Source: Tanypteryx hageni
Taxonomy: Eukaryota; Arthropoda; Insecta; Odonata; Petaluridae
Length of the DNA stretch: 64,000 nucleotides
Direction: 5' to 3'
Assembly (NCBI GenBank): GCA_028673005.1
Contig: CM054117.1
Location: 50,795,370-50,859,369 of the forward strand
The notes beneath the pieces were generated by a model. The model made no database searches. It worked only from the letters and a program-made list of their open reading frames with translations, and was not told where the DNA came from. Positions 29,237 to 44,100 of the stretch are shown here, piece after piece. Every line of letters starts with the position of its first letter. The stretch's first letter is position 1. Position numbers and translations under genes: made by a program.

Positions 29237-30644
29237 ACGCTAAGGTAATACGTGGCACACAATAACATTGTTGCTAATCAACAGGATACACAAACAGCTG
29301 TCACTGAAACATATGGAAAAATATCAGATCTTTGTATCATAATTTAGTATTGTATTGTAAAATCTGTATTAAAGATTATTATTATAAGTAGATATTACTT
29401 TTTTAAATTAATTTGCCTACAATCTTATATGGTAGATTATATATCATTATGAGCTGTAAGTCCGTAAAAAATTACGGGACTTAAATGATTAAGCGTTATC
29501 ATTTACTTAATAACCCGAATCCTTCTTGGTTGGTCAGAGACATTTTTGTTCAATGCAAATTTATAACACAAATAAATTAAATCATTTAGCATTTCAAGAG
29601 ATAAAGAATTTTTCTTACCAATATAAAGTACATAATGAATAAGCGGCATTGAGCGCTTTCATTACTTTCCTTCTACAAAACAAATTATCAGCAACTACAT
29701 CAATTTAAATAACCACAGTGACCACACTATACTTACCATTACGGAAGAGGTACATCATAATGCATCACATTTAGCCAAATCTTACGTGTTAAACTATTAA
29801 TAAGAGTGAATATTCATTTTTAAATGCATATAATTCGATATACATAACAACCAAGTAGAACTACGTCAATTTAAATAAAAACAAAATATTTACTACTTCA
29901 GAAGTAATGCATGATATTACTTTTCCGTATTAATATTAATTAAACAATGTCTAATGTTTATTTACTCAGTGTCTCTTGCAACGTAATAAACAGCTTATGT
30001 GTATCACATTGAAATGCAATATAAAGTTAAAACCATTTAGATAATGTTTATATGTAACTATATATTAATTAATTTAATTAATATTTAAATTGTTTGCTCA
30101 GAATAAAAGTAATGGCTTAGAGGGCAACACATTACGATTATTATAATGCTAGAAGAAGAGCCGAACGAGCCAATTAATCTGTTCAAGAAGGAAATCGAAG
30201 AAGAATGAAGAAGGGAGGGAGACAGAATGTAGAGAGGGAGGGAGTGAGAGATGAATGGACGGAGAAAGTGAGGGAGAGAGGAAGAGGAGAGAGGGAGGGA
30301 GAGAGGAAGGGAGAGAGGAAGGGATGGAGGGAGAGAGGAAGGGAAAGAGAGAAGGGAGGGAGAGAGGAAAGGAGGTAGAGAGGAAGGGAGGGTGAGAGGA
30401 AGGGAGGGAGAGAGGACGGGAGGGAGAGAGGAAGAAAGGGAGAGAGGAAGGAAGGGTGAGAGGAAGGGAGGGAGAGAGGAAGGGAGGGAGGGAGGAAGGG
30501 AGGGAGAGAGGGATGGTGAAATCATTTTACTCTCTAACTATTGTATCAGCAAATCAAGAGATCAAAAATTGTGTGCATAAAGAAATTTAAGACTCTGAGC
30601 AATAAAGTACTAGCGCACAGATGTTCTGCATGTGTAAAGCTAGT
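29237..30644. mobile_element. 1.4-kb probable insertion interrupting a family B repeat
   Basis: AT-rich DNA containing the purine tract. It separates two parts that are continuous in the other family B copy. Its ends and class could not be determined. Confidence 0.4.
30205..30515. repeat. Purine-rich (GGGA/GAGA)n tract
   Basis: About 300 bp of almost pure purine on the plus strand, built of GGGAGGGAGAGAGGAA units. It lies inside sequence that separates two halves of a family B repeat. Confidence 0.95.
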
Positions 30645-30960
30645 TACAAATTAAACTCCTTCAGTAATTATGAATTGGGAAGGAATTGGCTGAATCGATT
30701 TCAACTAAATTTTGTATATAAGATTTGTACTATAATGAAAGCAAGATGCTAAAAGCAGAGCTAAAGAGCAGGGCTACCATAATAAAAGGTGAAATAATAT
30801 TCTATTTTAGTAAATAATATAATAAACTCCTGATGCTATTTTCTGATTTCATAGCAAATAAATTAATATACGATTACACTACAGCAAGTTTGACATCAAG
30901 CACTTCTGTACCACAGGAAATGTGTACATACCTACTTGTTTATATATGTAATGATGTTTT
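30645..30960 (+). repeat. Family B repeat, copy 1, right part
   Basis: Starts TTACAAATTAAACTCCTTCA and ends AGCACTTCTGTACCAC plus about 40 bp, matching 56,845-57,290. The intervening 1.4 kb is therefore probably an insertion. Confidence 0.7.
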
Positions 30961-31577
30961 TGTACATGATGAAATCTGTGGTGGGAATGGTTAGAGGGAG
31001 ATGTGGGCATAAATAAAATTCAATATAAGAAAATTATTTATTTCTTACTTGAAATTTCCATACGTGCAATACATGCATGGATTTTTTTCGTGCATGCAGT
31101 CAAATGCATTGCATGTGTTGTTCTGAAAAATCTATATCACAGAGAAATGATCACCTTTTTTAAAGATTGATAAATAGCAGTAGATGCACGATTGGCTCTT
31201 TAATAAAATAATTTTGGAGGTAAATGTCCACCAAAATTCTGGGACCTCTTTTGTTGTAATTTATTCTATTCATTGTTTTTAGAGCCTCCTCCATTACAAT
31301 GAAATGACAAGTGAATTAATTTATGAACATATGCAAATCTTAATGCAATATCAATCTTTCTAGAAAAATCTCAGTAAGACTTAGGTATTACTAACTAACA
31401 TATAAAATCATCAGAAAATTACATCTTTAAAATGCTTTGGTTTGTGTTTATTATTCATATTCTCATAAGATCCCAATACAAACTGTAAAGCAAAACATTT
31501 TTTATTTAAAATATTATTGAAAAATGAAATAGTAGTTAAATAAATGAAATTTCTACACATCTCTCGATTAGAAAATC

Positions 31578-31583
31578 TTTATT
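31578..31583 (-). terminator. Candidate poly(A) signal of HECTD2
   Basis: AATAAA on the minus strand about 215 nt past the HECTD2 stop codon, in AT-rich sequence. Further AATAAA copies occur downstream (for example near 31,501), so the site actually used is uncertain. Confidence 0.4.
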
Positions 31584-31797
31584 TTATATATAATATTAAA
31601 AGTAAATCTTTAAATTATAAATGTTATATACATTGTATATGTAAACATATTAAAATAATTCAGAGTAAAGGATGATAAATTTTGCTTATCATTTACTGAT
31701 ATTAGATTTGTATATTTTGCTATAACCTCAAATGTATTTTAAAAGCTGACAAGACTGAAATAACTTTTGCAGTATGTCAATGAAAATTTGTTCTCCG

Positions 31798-32149
31798 TCA
31801 CTCCAACCCAAATCCCTCTGCATTTGAAATTGCTATGATCAATTTCTGCCTCAGTGTTTCTTGGCTGCGATAAGGGGGTAATACAAGCTGATTAAAACAA
31901 GTGTGAGCTTCAGGGAGTTGTTCTTCTTGCTCGTTAGATTCCCATGCCTCACTTTGTCTGTTTCCTCTGGCTCCCCCAACCCGTCTTCTCATTCTGTTGA
32001 AACCTCTATTGGGAATTGGGGGAAGCTTTGTGATTTTGAAAGGCATTTCAGACATCCCACCGACAGGAACACGGTCACTACCAGTGGTGAAATGGAGAAA
32101 CTTCTTCTGAAGATCCAACGGCAAAGATTCAAGCACCTCCCAGAAATCC
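31798..32149 (-). CDS. HECTD2: HECTD2 last exon (catalytic cysteine, stop)
   Basis: Acceptor aatcaacag|GGATTT. It encodes DFWEVLESLPLDLQKKFLHF, then SDRVPVGGM, an insertion rich in Arg/Gly and Glu/Gln (MRRRVGGARGNRQ), and the catalytic HTCF motif. It ends KLIIAISNAEGFGLE and TGA at 31798-31800. All three HECT hallmarks (SDRVPVGG, HTCFN, C-terminal E-GFG) are intact, so the enzyme should be active. Confidence 0.97.
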
Positions 32150-35100
32150 CTGTTGATTAATTTTAGAAATTTTTCAATGTAAGACATTAACATTTATCTA
32201 AGGCACTGATGACGGGTAGGTTTTTAATCCATACGATAAAGCTTAACAAGATCTATGTAACTTCAAATGCGTTAGAATAAATGACTCAATTCATAGCAAA
32301 ATTTTAGATATTAACGCAGCAGCACCAGGAGAGGATTTACACATTTTAGAAACCTTAGTAAACTTATATGAAGAAAAGCCAGTAAGTCATGGAGCCCTAA
32401 TTGCGGGAGACCTAAATTTACCATCAGTTAGATAGGAAGGATCACCAGCTGGGGGGAGATCTCAGGAATTGGTAAACAGTCTAATCTATAAAGGGCGCTT
32501 TATGCAGATAGCTGAGAAACCAACCAGAAGGGATAACACTTTAGATGTTTTTCTTTTAAGGCTGTATGAGCCATTCATTAGCACAGAAACTATGGCAGGG
32601 ATAAGCATGCTGTTTGCTGTTTGCATGCTGTTTCTATAGATTTATAATGGATAAATCCTAAACCGGTAGGAAACATATGAAAAACATTGGTATGTCAATA
32701 TAGTATGGGTGACAACAATACTTGAAGATGAGGTTTCCAAGCTAGGCAGGCAATGGAGAAAGCATAGAGGAGATGTGGGCAGGTTTTAAGAAATTATTAT
32801 TAGAAGGAATAGAAGAATTTGTTCCCAGAGAAATACTTAGAAAACAATCCTGATCCTAAATATCATAACAAAAGAATTAAGGTGTTAAAAAGGAAAGTCA
32901 GAGATGCACATAAAAGAAGAGGGTTAGGAGAATGTTTTTGCAAAGATATAATAACTTGCTGAAATGATTGAATACAGAGAAAAGGTGGGCCAAAGATTAA
33001 TATCTACAAAATATACTAGACACTAAAATCAGCAGTGATTTTTACAAATACCTCAGAAGGCGGAAGGATAACAGAGAGAAAATAAGTACAGTTAAGAACA
33101 CAGAGAAGAATATAATAAAAAAAGATGAAGATAAAGCAAAAGAACTTAATAATTGGTATGCAAGCATATATAGAAAAAGAAATTACAGCAACATTATGGA
33201 AAATAAGGCTTTCTTTGGGAAAAATACATATACCCGGTTAGGCATTGATGCAGGGGTAGTGCAAGAGGCAAAATAAATCTGAATTAAAGATACTGACATA
33301 TCAAAAAAAGTAGATAGGCTAGGAAATCGCAAGTCGAAAGGATCTGATGATATTGCAGGAGAAATATTAAAGTTGGGTTCAGCAGAAATAGTACTGTATC
33401 TCAGGGTTTTATTTAATGCAACGTTAAATAATGAAATGATCCCAGATGACTGGAAAAAGGCAAAGGTAGAATCAAAACCAGTGTTGAAAATTATAGACCT
33501 GTTAGTCTGACATCTGTAGTTTGCAAGTTGATGGAGAAAATTATTGCTGATTACAAATAAGACTATTTGGAAGTAAACAACTGGTTATGTAAAAATCAGC
33601 ATGGGTTTAGGAATGGTTTTTCATGCAAGACCCCATTATTAGGGCTGTTACAAGACATTGCAGAATCGATAGATAAAGGAGATGAAGTCAACAGTATCGT
33701 AATAGATTTTTCTAAAGCTTTCGACATAGTACCTCACAACATTCCACTCAAGAAATTAAAAGAGTTAAATATTGATAAGAGAGTAATTCAGTGGTTAAAA
33801 AATTTCCATAATGGTAGATCCCAATGGGTTCAAGTAGGACAGATTCACTCCAAGGAAAGTCAGGTAACATCAGGGATTCCACAAGGGAGTGTTTTAGGGC
33901 CCTTATTATTCCTGATTTATGTAAACAAGCTACCAAATTACGTCAAGTCTGAGGTGTGGCTTTTTGCAGATGAATGCATTATCTATAGAAGAATAAGAAC
34001 AGAAAAGGACTGGGCAATTTTGCAGGAAGATATGGAGTGGGTAGCAAATTGGATTAAGATGAACAAAATGAGTGTTAATGGAACAAAGTGCAAGCACATC
34101 AATTTCACAAATAAAAGGACTAAGAGAAATTCTCTGTATGGTACATAAAGTCGATAATTCCAAATACCTAGGTGTTCAAATAACAAAAGACCTAAAATGG
34201 GGTATACACATTGACAAAATCATAGAAAAAGCATATAAGACCTTGCATTACATGATGCGTAATCTAAAAGGAAGTGGTACTAAGGCAGCAGAAGAGTTAG
34301 CATATAAATCATTCGTTAGGTCTATATTATAGTATGCTATGAATGTATGGGACCTGTATGAGATTGGGCATATTAAAAAATTAGAGAAGGTGTAAAGAAA
34401 GGCAGCAAGGTATACCTTAGGAAGATTCAACAAAGGAGATAGCATCACCGAAATGATTAAAATGCTGGTTTGATAAATGCTTGAGAAAAGGAGGAGGGTT
34501 AATAGATTAGGGGGTATATTCCAGGTAATTGGCAAAAATAAGGCATGGAAAGATCTGAGTAGGATAGAGAAGTCAGACTTTATTGAAAAAAACAGACTTC
34601 CTATTTTTTCTGTAAAGGATTATTTGAGTTGATTTTAATGATATTGCTGATCTCACCAACCATAAATAGTTTGTTTTAAGGTTACACTGTTTCTATAATG
34701 AATGCTAATGAAGAAGTGAAAAATATTAAAGCCCCTTATGTAGGGCCAGGCTGAGCAGATGTTCATTTGTCCTGCATCTATTTTTAAAAGAATTAATGAA
34801 AAAATTGTATTTTACTCTTGGTTTTTTGTTAGTTGTCTATGTAAACATTTTTCTTAATCTTTACGAGGGTCTCTCAAAAAATTATGCTTGACGGCCTCTG
34901 AATAACACTAACCTTATAACAGGATCATCCTCATTATAGCCATCATACTCTGTTACTTTCTGAAGTTCATGAAGGTCAACAGTTGGTGAACCGCATACAA
35001 GCATCTCCACCTCCTCCGGGCGTAGCAACTGGTTTTCAAAATGTATTCATTATGCACCAAATGGTGAGCTGTTTTTAAACTTACATTTTCATGCAATGAA

Positions 35101-38100
35101 AAATTTTCTTTGAAAATAGATTGCCCAAGATTTAAGATTCATTTCGTTTTGTAAGCATGCAAAACAGTTTCCCAATTTAATTTACTATAATGCATGTGAT
35201 TTTTTTCAGATTATGCTTCCTTCAAACTAATTCACAAATTTCTAAGAATGATATAAAAAATAGTGTGCAGGAAAATCACACATAATGATATGGGTTTATA
35301 AAGTTGTGAGAATATATGACAACCAGGTGCCAGACTAATTACTAATACTTACTAAGAGAGCATTTGAGTCACAAACACTATGAAAACCAAGGTAAAAAGC
35401 TCGAAACTGGTGGTATATGGCAGAGTTAAGAACCCAATCCAAGTAAAGGGCAACATATTCATGTCGGTTTTCATTTGTCACAGGGATATCTGCTCCTCCC
35501 TCTTTGATATCATATGTCCTAACTTCACCATACTCTTCTAAGGAAACCTATTCAAAATAAATCTCTATTATGAATTATGATAAAAGCTAATCTTATTCCG
35601 TCACTCTGTGAGTAAGATTGTGGGATTTAATACAAATAACTCAAGAGAGATTTCAATGAATCTTATGCCAGATATTTAGTAAGTGCTTTTGTAAGTCTGA
35701 AATGGGTTACCATCTGTGATGGATCCAATGAGTTTATTTTCTCTATTTGATTAATATGTGATTGAGTGAAGATATTTTTGTTTGCATTATAAAAATGATT
35801 TTGGGACTTGAAGTTGAATACTAAAATAAATAAAAATTTTTTTTTCACTATAGAAAACTTCAGTAAGTTCTGCATTAGCTAAAAACTTGAGTTCACATTT
35901 AAAGAAAGAAAAAATTTCTTCAATTTAAAAATTCACATTTATCATGGAGATCACAAATAATTGTTTTTTCCTACCAGATATGGGCCAACTATAATTGTTG
36001 ATAGAAACTTATTTAGATATCGTTCTTTCTTACAGGCAATAATTACCCTTTATTTTGTAAAATTCATTAAAAGTTGACAATCAGCTTTGGATTTTGAATT
36101 TAAGTTGCTATTTTGAATTCACACATGATTAAGGTCTTCATCTTGAACTCATTTAATATTAATTAAATACATCACTATACATCATTTTTGATTATGAGTC
36201 ACACTAGTCCTTTTATAAATTGCCACTTTGGGATAAAATTTCAAGAATTCCTTTGACATGACATGGATTTTTCGGCTTACTTTACTTGTTAGCCTACTTT
36301 CCAGAATGGAAATAGGCTTAAAGTTTTGTCTGTCTGTCTGTCCATCCCCCTATTAACGTTTGCAACGATAGACCGATTTTCCTGACACTTGGTGGAAATC
36401 TCCTGCTACTGGAGCCGAGCTCCCAAGGATAGTTTTTGATGCGAATATTGAAAGCCTCGAGTTCAATTCCAGGAACTATCCTTCCCATTTGATTTACACG
36501 GAAAATCTGAAAACCATCGTGTTGGGTAATTTTCTCTTGCACATTAAAATATCTAAGAATTGTAATATCGGTGTGGAATATGTACTATTCTCTGAGGAAT
36601 GGAATGGAGATTTTAATTTCTATTGTAGAATGTTGCTTATCAATCATATTTCTTAGAATTTTGCATAAATACTAGCGTTTTTGCAGTTTTTATCACTCAT
36701 TACGAGAGTATTGCGACTATTTTTGGACTCTGATTCGGTATATTCTAATACATATGTGTGTTATTTTTGCCGCACAAATATGTGTGATCAATTTAATATT
36801 CTGTTTGAATGCATTTGTAATATTTTATAATGCTAAATTATAAAATTTAGGAACACAAAGAGCAGCATATCTGCAGTGATTTTAAAGCTATTAAACCCAA
36901 TATATGTAAGTATTAAATAAACGATTAAATGGAAAGTAGGCATCATAAGTTCCGTTTGGATCATCTTGTTTTTACATTAATTTCTAAAAAATTAATTATA
37001 TAAATTTCACTGAATCATTAAATGAATAACACAACTAGTATAATTCTCTTGTCTCCTTAAAACATATTAAAGGCAGCATTATAAATTTGATGAGTATTGT
37101 AATGATGAAAAATTTTCCTGGTTAATTAATATTTGCCATTTAAATAAATACAATGAATGAAATTTTCAATAACAATTCATTTCACAACTCTAATGATATA
37201 TCTAACCTGAAAATTCATGCACATATCTTCTTCAACATTCCCTTCATAAGCTAGCAGCTCTGATAGGCCACGAGCAACATCCTGTGTGTTAGAATTAAAA
37301 TTTTATTACTGTGATCGTCATGATCTATATTATTAATTACACAACAAATTTATAATACTCAGCAAATGGCTTAAAATATTTTATTAAAACTGACCAACAA
37401 ATGAAATAAATTCATCAACATTACTATGCCAAATGTTGCAATGAATGGCTACAAATTAGATGCTTACAGGCATGATTTCAGCCAATGCCTCTATCAAAGG
37501 TGCGTCAACCAATCCAACCTTGTCTATCTTTGAGGCACCAATTCCAGAATTTCTAACACAAGACTGCTCTGAAACTGTAACACTAGAGATCAATTTCCTT
37601 TGGTCTTGCATTAAGCTATCATCATCACTTGCATTGTATTCAGTATTTTCATCATCTGACGTGTCTTCATCTGTCCCATAAACAAATTCCTCGCGTGCAT
37701 CTTCTGCCTCAACTTCTGTCACAGAGCCCCAAGGAGCTACAGGGGGTGACAGCAGCTTACGATAGCATATGGATGGGAAATGGAGATCGAGAGTGATGGA
37801 GTTGTAAACTGCCAATCCCATCAACACACCAATCAAGTTGTACTCTCGAAGGTTTTTGCTCTGGCTTATTACATGGCTTTCATAGCTGCTTGGTCTGCTT
37901 CTGCTAATAAAAATATTTGGTTTAAAAATATCATGGCCACCTAAGCTTTAATCAATAACTTAATTGATGGGAAAACAATGAGGGAGAATTGTATGATTGT
38001 ATTGCATAGACTTTTGTATGTTGGATCCTATTTAATAAATAATCTTTTACTGATACTATACTATCACCATCTATTCCACCTGTAAGTTGGCTAATGATGA

Positions 38101-41100
38101 ATAAAATTTTTATAATTATTATTATTATTAATTACAAGGCAGATCTCAACATGACTGTTGTTATCATAACATCAAGGAAAGTAAATCTCACCTTCAGAAG
38201 ATGTTTAGTTTCATAAAATTTTATAAGTGAAATGAGACAGAGGACAAATTAAATCGCACATGAAAAGAAAGCTTGAGAAGTTGCAGCTAAACCTTAAGCT
38301 TTTTAAATATATATCTGGCACTAATGAAAATGGTTAAGTAAACATATATTAAACTATATACCATAAAAAATTAACAAGAAACTTTAAAAAGTTGATGTTA
38401 CTTGGGCTGTGGGCTGTCTTCACTGGAGCTACTACTGCTTGAGTTACTGTAACCACTGCCATGTCTTTTCCTCGTCCCATCTTTATTTTCCACACCTCTT
38501 GTTTTGTCATTAATATTTCCCGCTGAGGTGCTAAACCAGTAACACCGAGAATTTGAATGGTAGACAAACATGCCGTAGTCAGGCTGTTAAAAATAAAATG
38601 AAACTTTGGATTAGCACTATAAATAATGCTCATTTTCACTGATATTGCTATTTACATTTTGAAATTTTCATTTTAATCATTACAATAAGTTGAATGCATA
38701 ATTTAACAAATAATCCAAACCTCAAATATGTGTCTTATAAGAAGAAGCAGCCATTCTTTTGCTAGTCCACCCATATCAAGTCCTGGTTCACCAACAAAGG
38801 AAACTTTTAATTTCTTTTTGAGATCTTGCTGTTTGGTAGCAATCTGAAAATAATTACCAATTTTGCTAAGATATTTTCCAAGGGAACTTATGATGAAATT
38901 TCTGTTTGTTTAACTAATTTAATGCTATTTTCTTCCATAAGTAAACATTCCTAACAAGAAATATCCTGCATATCATACTTTTAATTAAGTTTGCAATGCT
39001 AGAATTTGAGAAGTTATATTTTTCACTAAGCAATTGTAACAGAAAATTTCTATACACCACCTTTTTCAACCTCGCGAATAATTGGTTCGAGAAAACTGAC
39101 GTGAAATGCAAATTCGCGAAGTGCAAATCCTATTTTATCGTAAGTGGCCATGTTATGATGTTATTATGAGAGAGTTGTTTCCAGCCAACCTAAAAAAATT
39201 CACTTTTCTATCATGGAAAATGCAGTTTAACTGAAAATAAAGGAAAACGTAACCGCAAATAAAACCTAGCATTATAAGGAGAAGAAAATACTTTTAATTA
39301 CCTTCAAAACTTGTAATAGCAAATGAAAACCCAACATAAAAAAGAGATTACTCTTCTTTCCGCACTTGTACAGTTTACCTCTAACACAATTTCGCATGCG
39401 ATTTTCGATATTTTTTTGTTCATTCTAAGGAAATGGTTAATTTAAATTGAACTACTGAAATTGAATGTTGAGTACGTCATGCACGAATGTTTTCCTGGAT
39501 TCTGCAACAAACATTTCCAAGCAACAACAAAACACTAGCATTAAAAAGTGGTTAAATTACATTAGAAATGCATAACAGAAAACCAAAACCTAGCGTAAGA
39601 AAGTTATAACATTTCATTTAGTAATTGCATTCAAAATACGTGGCAGAAAATCTGACATTACAAGATCTTAGATTTACATTAAAAATTCGTAATAAACAAT
39701 GAAACTTAACAAAACAAGTTCCTTAAATTACATTCAAAATACAAAGATAATAGCATTAAAATCATTAAATATTTCGGTCAATAACCAGCAACCTCATATG
39801 CAATGAATGAATATTTTCAATGATATGCTCGTAAAAGTTGTGAAAAACTGAATGCACAGGATACTTTTCCATTGGCCAATAATTTCTAATTTGGCTGCTA
39901 GATGCCGTTGGCAGTGAAGTTTAAACTGAGGTACAAAAGAATTAAGTCGATGGTTATCACATTCGTTTACTTTTAAAACTGATAATAACGAGCATTATAA
40001 ATATAATATAATAATAATGTCCTTTTCTAGGGTGCTAAAGTTTAAAATGACCTTAGAAACAAAAAATTAGAGGGAGTTCACGCATGTTGGCATTGTGAAC
40101 ACATGGCGTGAAATGCAAGTAATTGGCATGAAACACAAATAGTGGTCATAAAAAAATTTTGTCGCCAAGTCCAAATCCACAAACTGCAAGCATGTGAAGT
40201 TCAAAAAGGTGGTGTACAAAGAAATTGCAAGAATAAACTCCTTTATTATCTTATCTTTACCATTGCTGCATTTTAAATTTTTATTCTTCTTTTGTGTTGC
40301 ACATCATTTTATAACTTATAACTTACATTGTCCTCAAGATAATCATTTGAAGTTTTCAAAATATTTTTTCTTTGAGATTACCAGTATCTTATGTATTTAT
40401 TTCTGCATCTCACCCATACCTCATTCAATGAATCAGAGACAAGATGCGATCTTCTAATTCTTATGTTAAGAAAAAAGAGATCCATTTGTGGCTGGTATCG
40501 ATACCGATATCGATAGAATGGTCCTTTGGCCTCTATGCTACGCCTTGCTGTCTGGATCATTTGCTGCTCTGAATCCTACAAAAATAGTTACATTTTCTAA
40601 ATTTTTTAATAATAATTCTCACAGATATTTTATAATGAATAACAATTGTATGACAAATTTATGTGAATAAAAGAAGACTTCAAATATTATATGATTACCT
40701 AACAAAACTTCTTATTTCAAGAAAAAATATTCAAACCAATGCTAGTAATACCTATTCTCCGATCTTTGAAATACTTTCTACTTTTAAATGTCACAGTTCT
40801 TTCACAACATTCTGTCTAGGTAAATACTGCATATAAATTGTGTAAAATATTCCTTATAAAAAGGTTAGCATAAATAAAGTATATTTTAAATCCTTTATAT
40901 CCATTTTTTAACTTAATGTTCCATTATCCTGGTTCTTACAATATGGTTATATTTTCTGTACATTGAGATGATGCTTAAAAGTATCTTTATTAGCTCTCTT
41001 GGTCAATTAAAATACAACCCTGAGATGAATTTAATAAGGATACATTTCTAAGTTGTCCTACATTTGATTGATGACTAAATTGCCATTATAGCAGAAAAGT

Positions 41101-44100
41101 ATATTTTTACTTACCTTTGTAAGTATGGTGCGCTTTGCCACTATACTTAAAAGAAATGGATATTGACAGTAGGAGAACTGTCCTGGATGGCTTTGAGAGT
41201 TACTCTGCCATGCAGAAAACTCTTTCATCAAATCCAAGTGATCCAAGGCAGTGTTGTAAAGGTCCGTGTAGTGGAGAGGAGGGGGTGGAGGCAAGACTGG
41301 ATCAGTCAATGGGTCTGATGTTGGGAAGGACAGCGATCGTGCTGAAAGTTCATTTGATGCATCTGAATCAAAGAGGAAAAAGTTTCTCATAAATGAAGTT
41401 TAGTATATCCCAGTGTTGTTATTTGGTATAATTATTTATTATTAGAATTATTATTTTTAAACACATTTTCTATCATATATTTGGAATGGACCCGTGTAAA
41501 ACTATTTGGAAGTCCATATTTAATAAACACGCTAATAAATGAAAAACAGTGCTTCTCTAATATCTATGAATATGTTGGGAAAACCAGATGTGCCTTTCAA
41601 TTACAATGCAGTTATCATCAGCGGTGATTTTCTGATAGTAGATTCTAAAAAAACAACCCCAATTGGAGAATAATTGTTTTTCAATTTTGATTTCAGCCAT
41701 AAGACAAGCTTGATAATTCTTGTAGGGCACGAATAAAGTTCATTGATATTTCTTACGTATCTCAAAAATTATGATTGAATCTAATTGATATTCTATGGTT
41801 ACAATCTGTAAGATACTGAATCTGAATTAGTGTTTTACACAAAATTTTTATCATTGATTTCATAAGCAAAGTGTTAATATTAAAACTGCACAATGGATTA
41901 GGAAAGTATTTCTTCCTCTTAAGTTAGGAATATTCTTCAATATTATATTAACTGTATAAATGTCATTAATTTAAAAAATAAAAAAATAACAAGAGCAATA
42001 ATATTGTGAAGATGACATATTTCACTTCTATAAAACCAGCTTCTAATTAGTTCTGATTAAATCATCACCAAACTAAACACAAAACTTTTAAGTATGAATC
42101 ATTCCCTTAAGCAAAGATTTGACCATGAAGATACTTGAAGTGGTTATTAAGTTCAAATTCATACCATTGTCAACAACTTTTCATCACGCAGATTGAATAG
42201 TGTGAGTAAGAATAGTCCCCAGCTTACTGATCAGTGCTAGCGCCTTGGCAGCTGTGGGAATCCACCAACGACTAGATGAGTTTGAGGGTAGGTGACGTCT
42301 TGAAAATGGTGGAAACTGTTTTACATTGATGAATTGTATTGTATTTCTAACAATCTTTCTAAGCTTTTCAGATTCCATCCTATTAAAAATTTAAGAAAAT
42401 GTGAGAAAGAATTTAAGACATTGATAAATCCTGATTTTAATCAGTGTTACAATTGGCAGAAACTTTCTGCAAATAATATTATTTAAATATTATTTGTAAC
42501 TCTAAAATAGCTTAATATTAAAACAAAGTAGTACCAGATTTTTGCATATTTTATTGTGAACTGGATAAATTGAAGAGAGATAAAAAGTATATAGGTATTT
42601 AAATGAAGTTCCAAAAAGATCACAATTAAAATTTCTCTTTTTTAAATTCAACTGAGTGGTTTTGCAATTTATAGAGCTTTAAGATTTTGTGCTAATCATT
42701 TTATTTTAAAATATCTTTAAGGAAATGCCAATGACAGCTATGTAGTACAGTTTTTAATACTGTCACTGATTAAGCATGATTTCAACATAGGTAATTGGTC
42801 ATTTGAGATTGGGATACCAGGATTTTTATTTGAAATTTATTACACAGAGACTTACCCCCTAAACCACCGGATAATATGCTGCTTGTGGACACTGGAGAGA
42901 TTAACTATATGCCTGATAAGATGTGCAAATACAGTATATGAAGACTGAGCAGCAAATACAGGATTCTGGATCAGGACAAACAAAGCTCGCACCTCATCAG
43001 CAGGTGTTAGTCTGATGAGAAAAATTTTCATTCCAAAGTTCTCATATTTGTTTGTTTATTAAACATCTCAAAGTGCACTCATGCAACAAAACATGTAAAA
43101 TAATGCAAGCACTTACTCTTTATCCTGTAATAAAGCAATTATTATACTCTTAAGTACAGTCTTGTGGATGGTTTGAGGCTGCAAAAATCAATGGATCGAT
43201 AATTAATTGATGAAGGGAGAACACTGTAGATGTTAACCAAATAATAGAACTTTTTTACAAATGGAAGATAATTTGCATTACAAATCAGCTGTATTATTTT
43301 CATATTTAAAAGCTGCAACCTTATCTGAGCTATGACCACATTTAGAAGAACGCTGCTGAACAATTTTAAATTACAAAGCAATGAATTACAGCATGGTAAA
43401 ACATAATGCAAATATATAAAATAGAAATAAAACAAATATTTAAATCGTTTATGCTTTACGAATATATAAAAGTAATTGACAATGTAATACTTGAAAAATT
43501 GATTTTTATCTAACTACTTTTAACCACATAAAAGATAATCAGATTTTCACATGTTCTCATAGACTTTTCATTTTATTCTAGGTTGGAAAGATCGAAATTA
43601 CTTTATAAGTTTAGAAAAAAATACTCATAGCCATTGACTTTCAGTTAAATACACACCATTCGACTGAGTGCGTTATGCACTACATCCAAAATATCTTCTC
43701 GGAGACTTGGATGCCATGCTTCAAAATCTGACGAAGATGATTCTGGATCAGCCTTAAAAAGAGCCAACAGCTTGGGAAATGATGAATAGGTATTTGCATA
43801 AAAACGCTGCATTGGTGAAAAATTGCCAGTGCGATGAACATCTCTTAAGCTTCTTCTGTGAATAAGATGGATGAATTTTTTATGAGTTAATTGGAAAAAA
43901 TACATAAAAAACATATTTTAAAAGAGGCTTGAAAATTGAAACTGAATGCAATGAATTCATAATTTTTTAAAATAGATAATAAGCTATTTTGCAATTTAAC
44001 CAAATTGGTGCCAAACCAAATTAAACTATGCACTTTAATAAAAGTAAAAGTTTCCAGTGATAAATGTGCTTGCAGTGAATTAGAGAAAAACAAACTTCTT

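Noticed and set aside
38349..38639. Open frame of 96 codons on the minus strand
   Set aside because: It overlaps HECTD2 exon j in a different frame; the spliced exon frame matches the family and this one does not.
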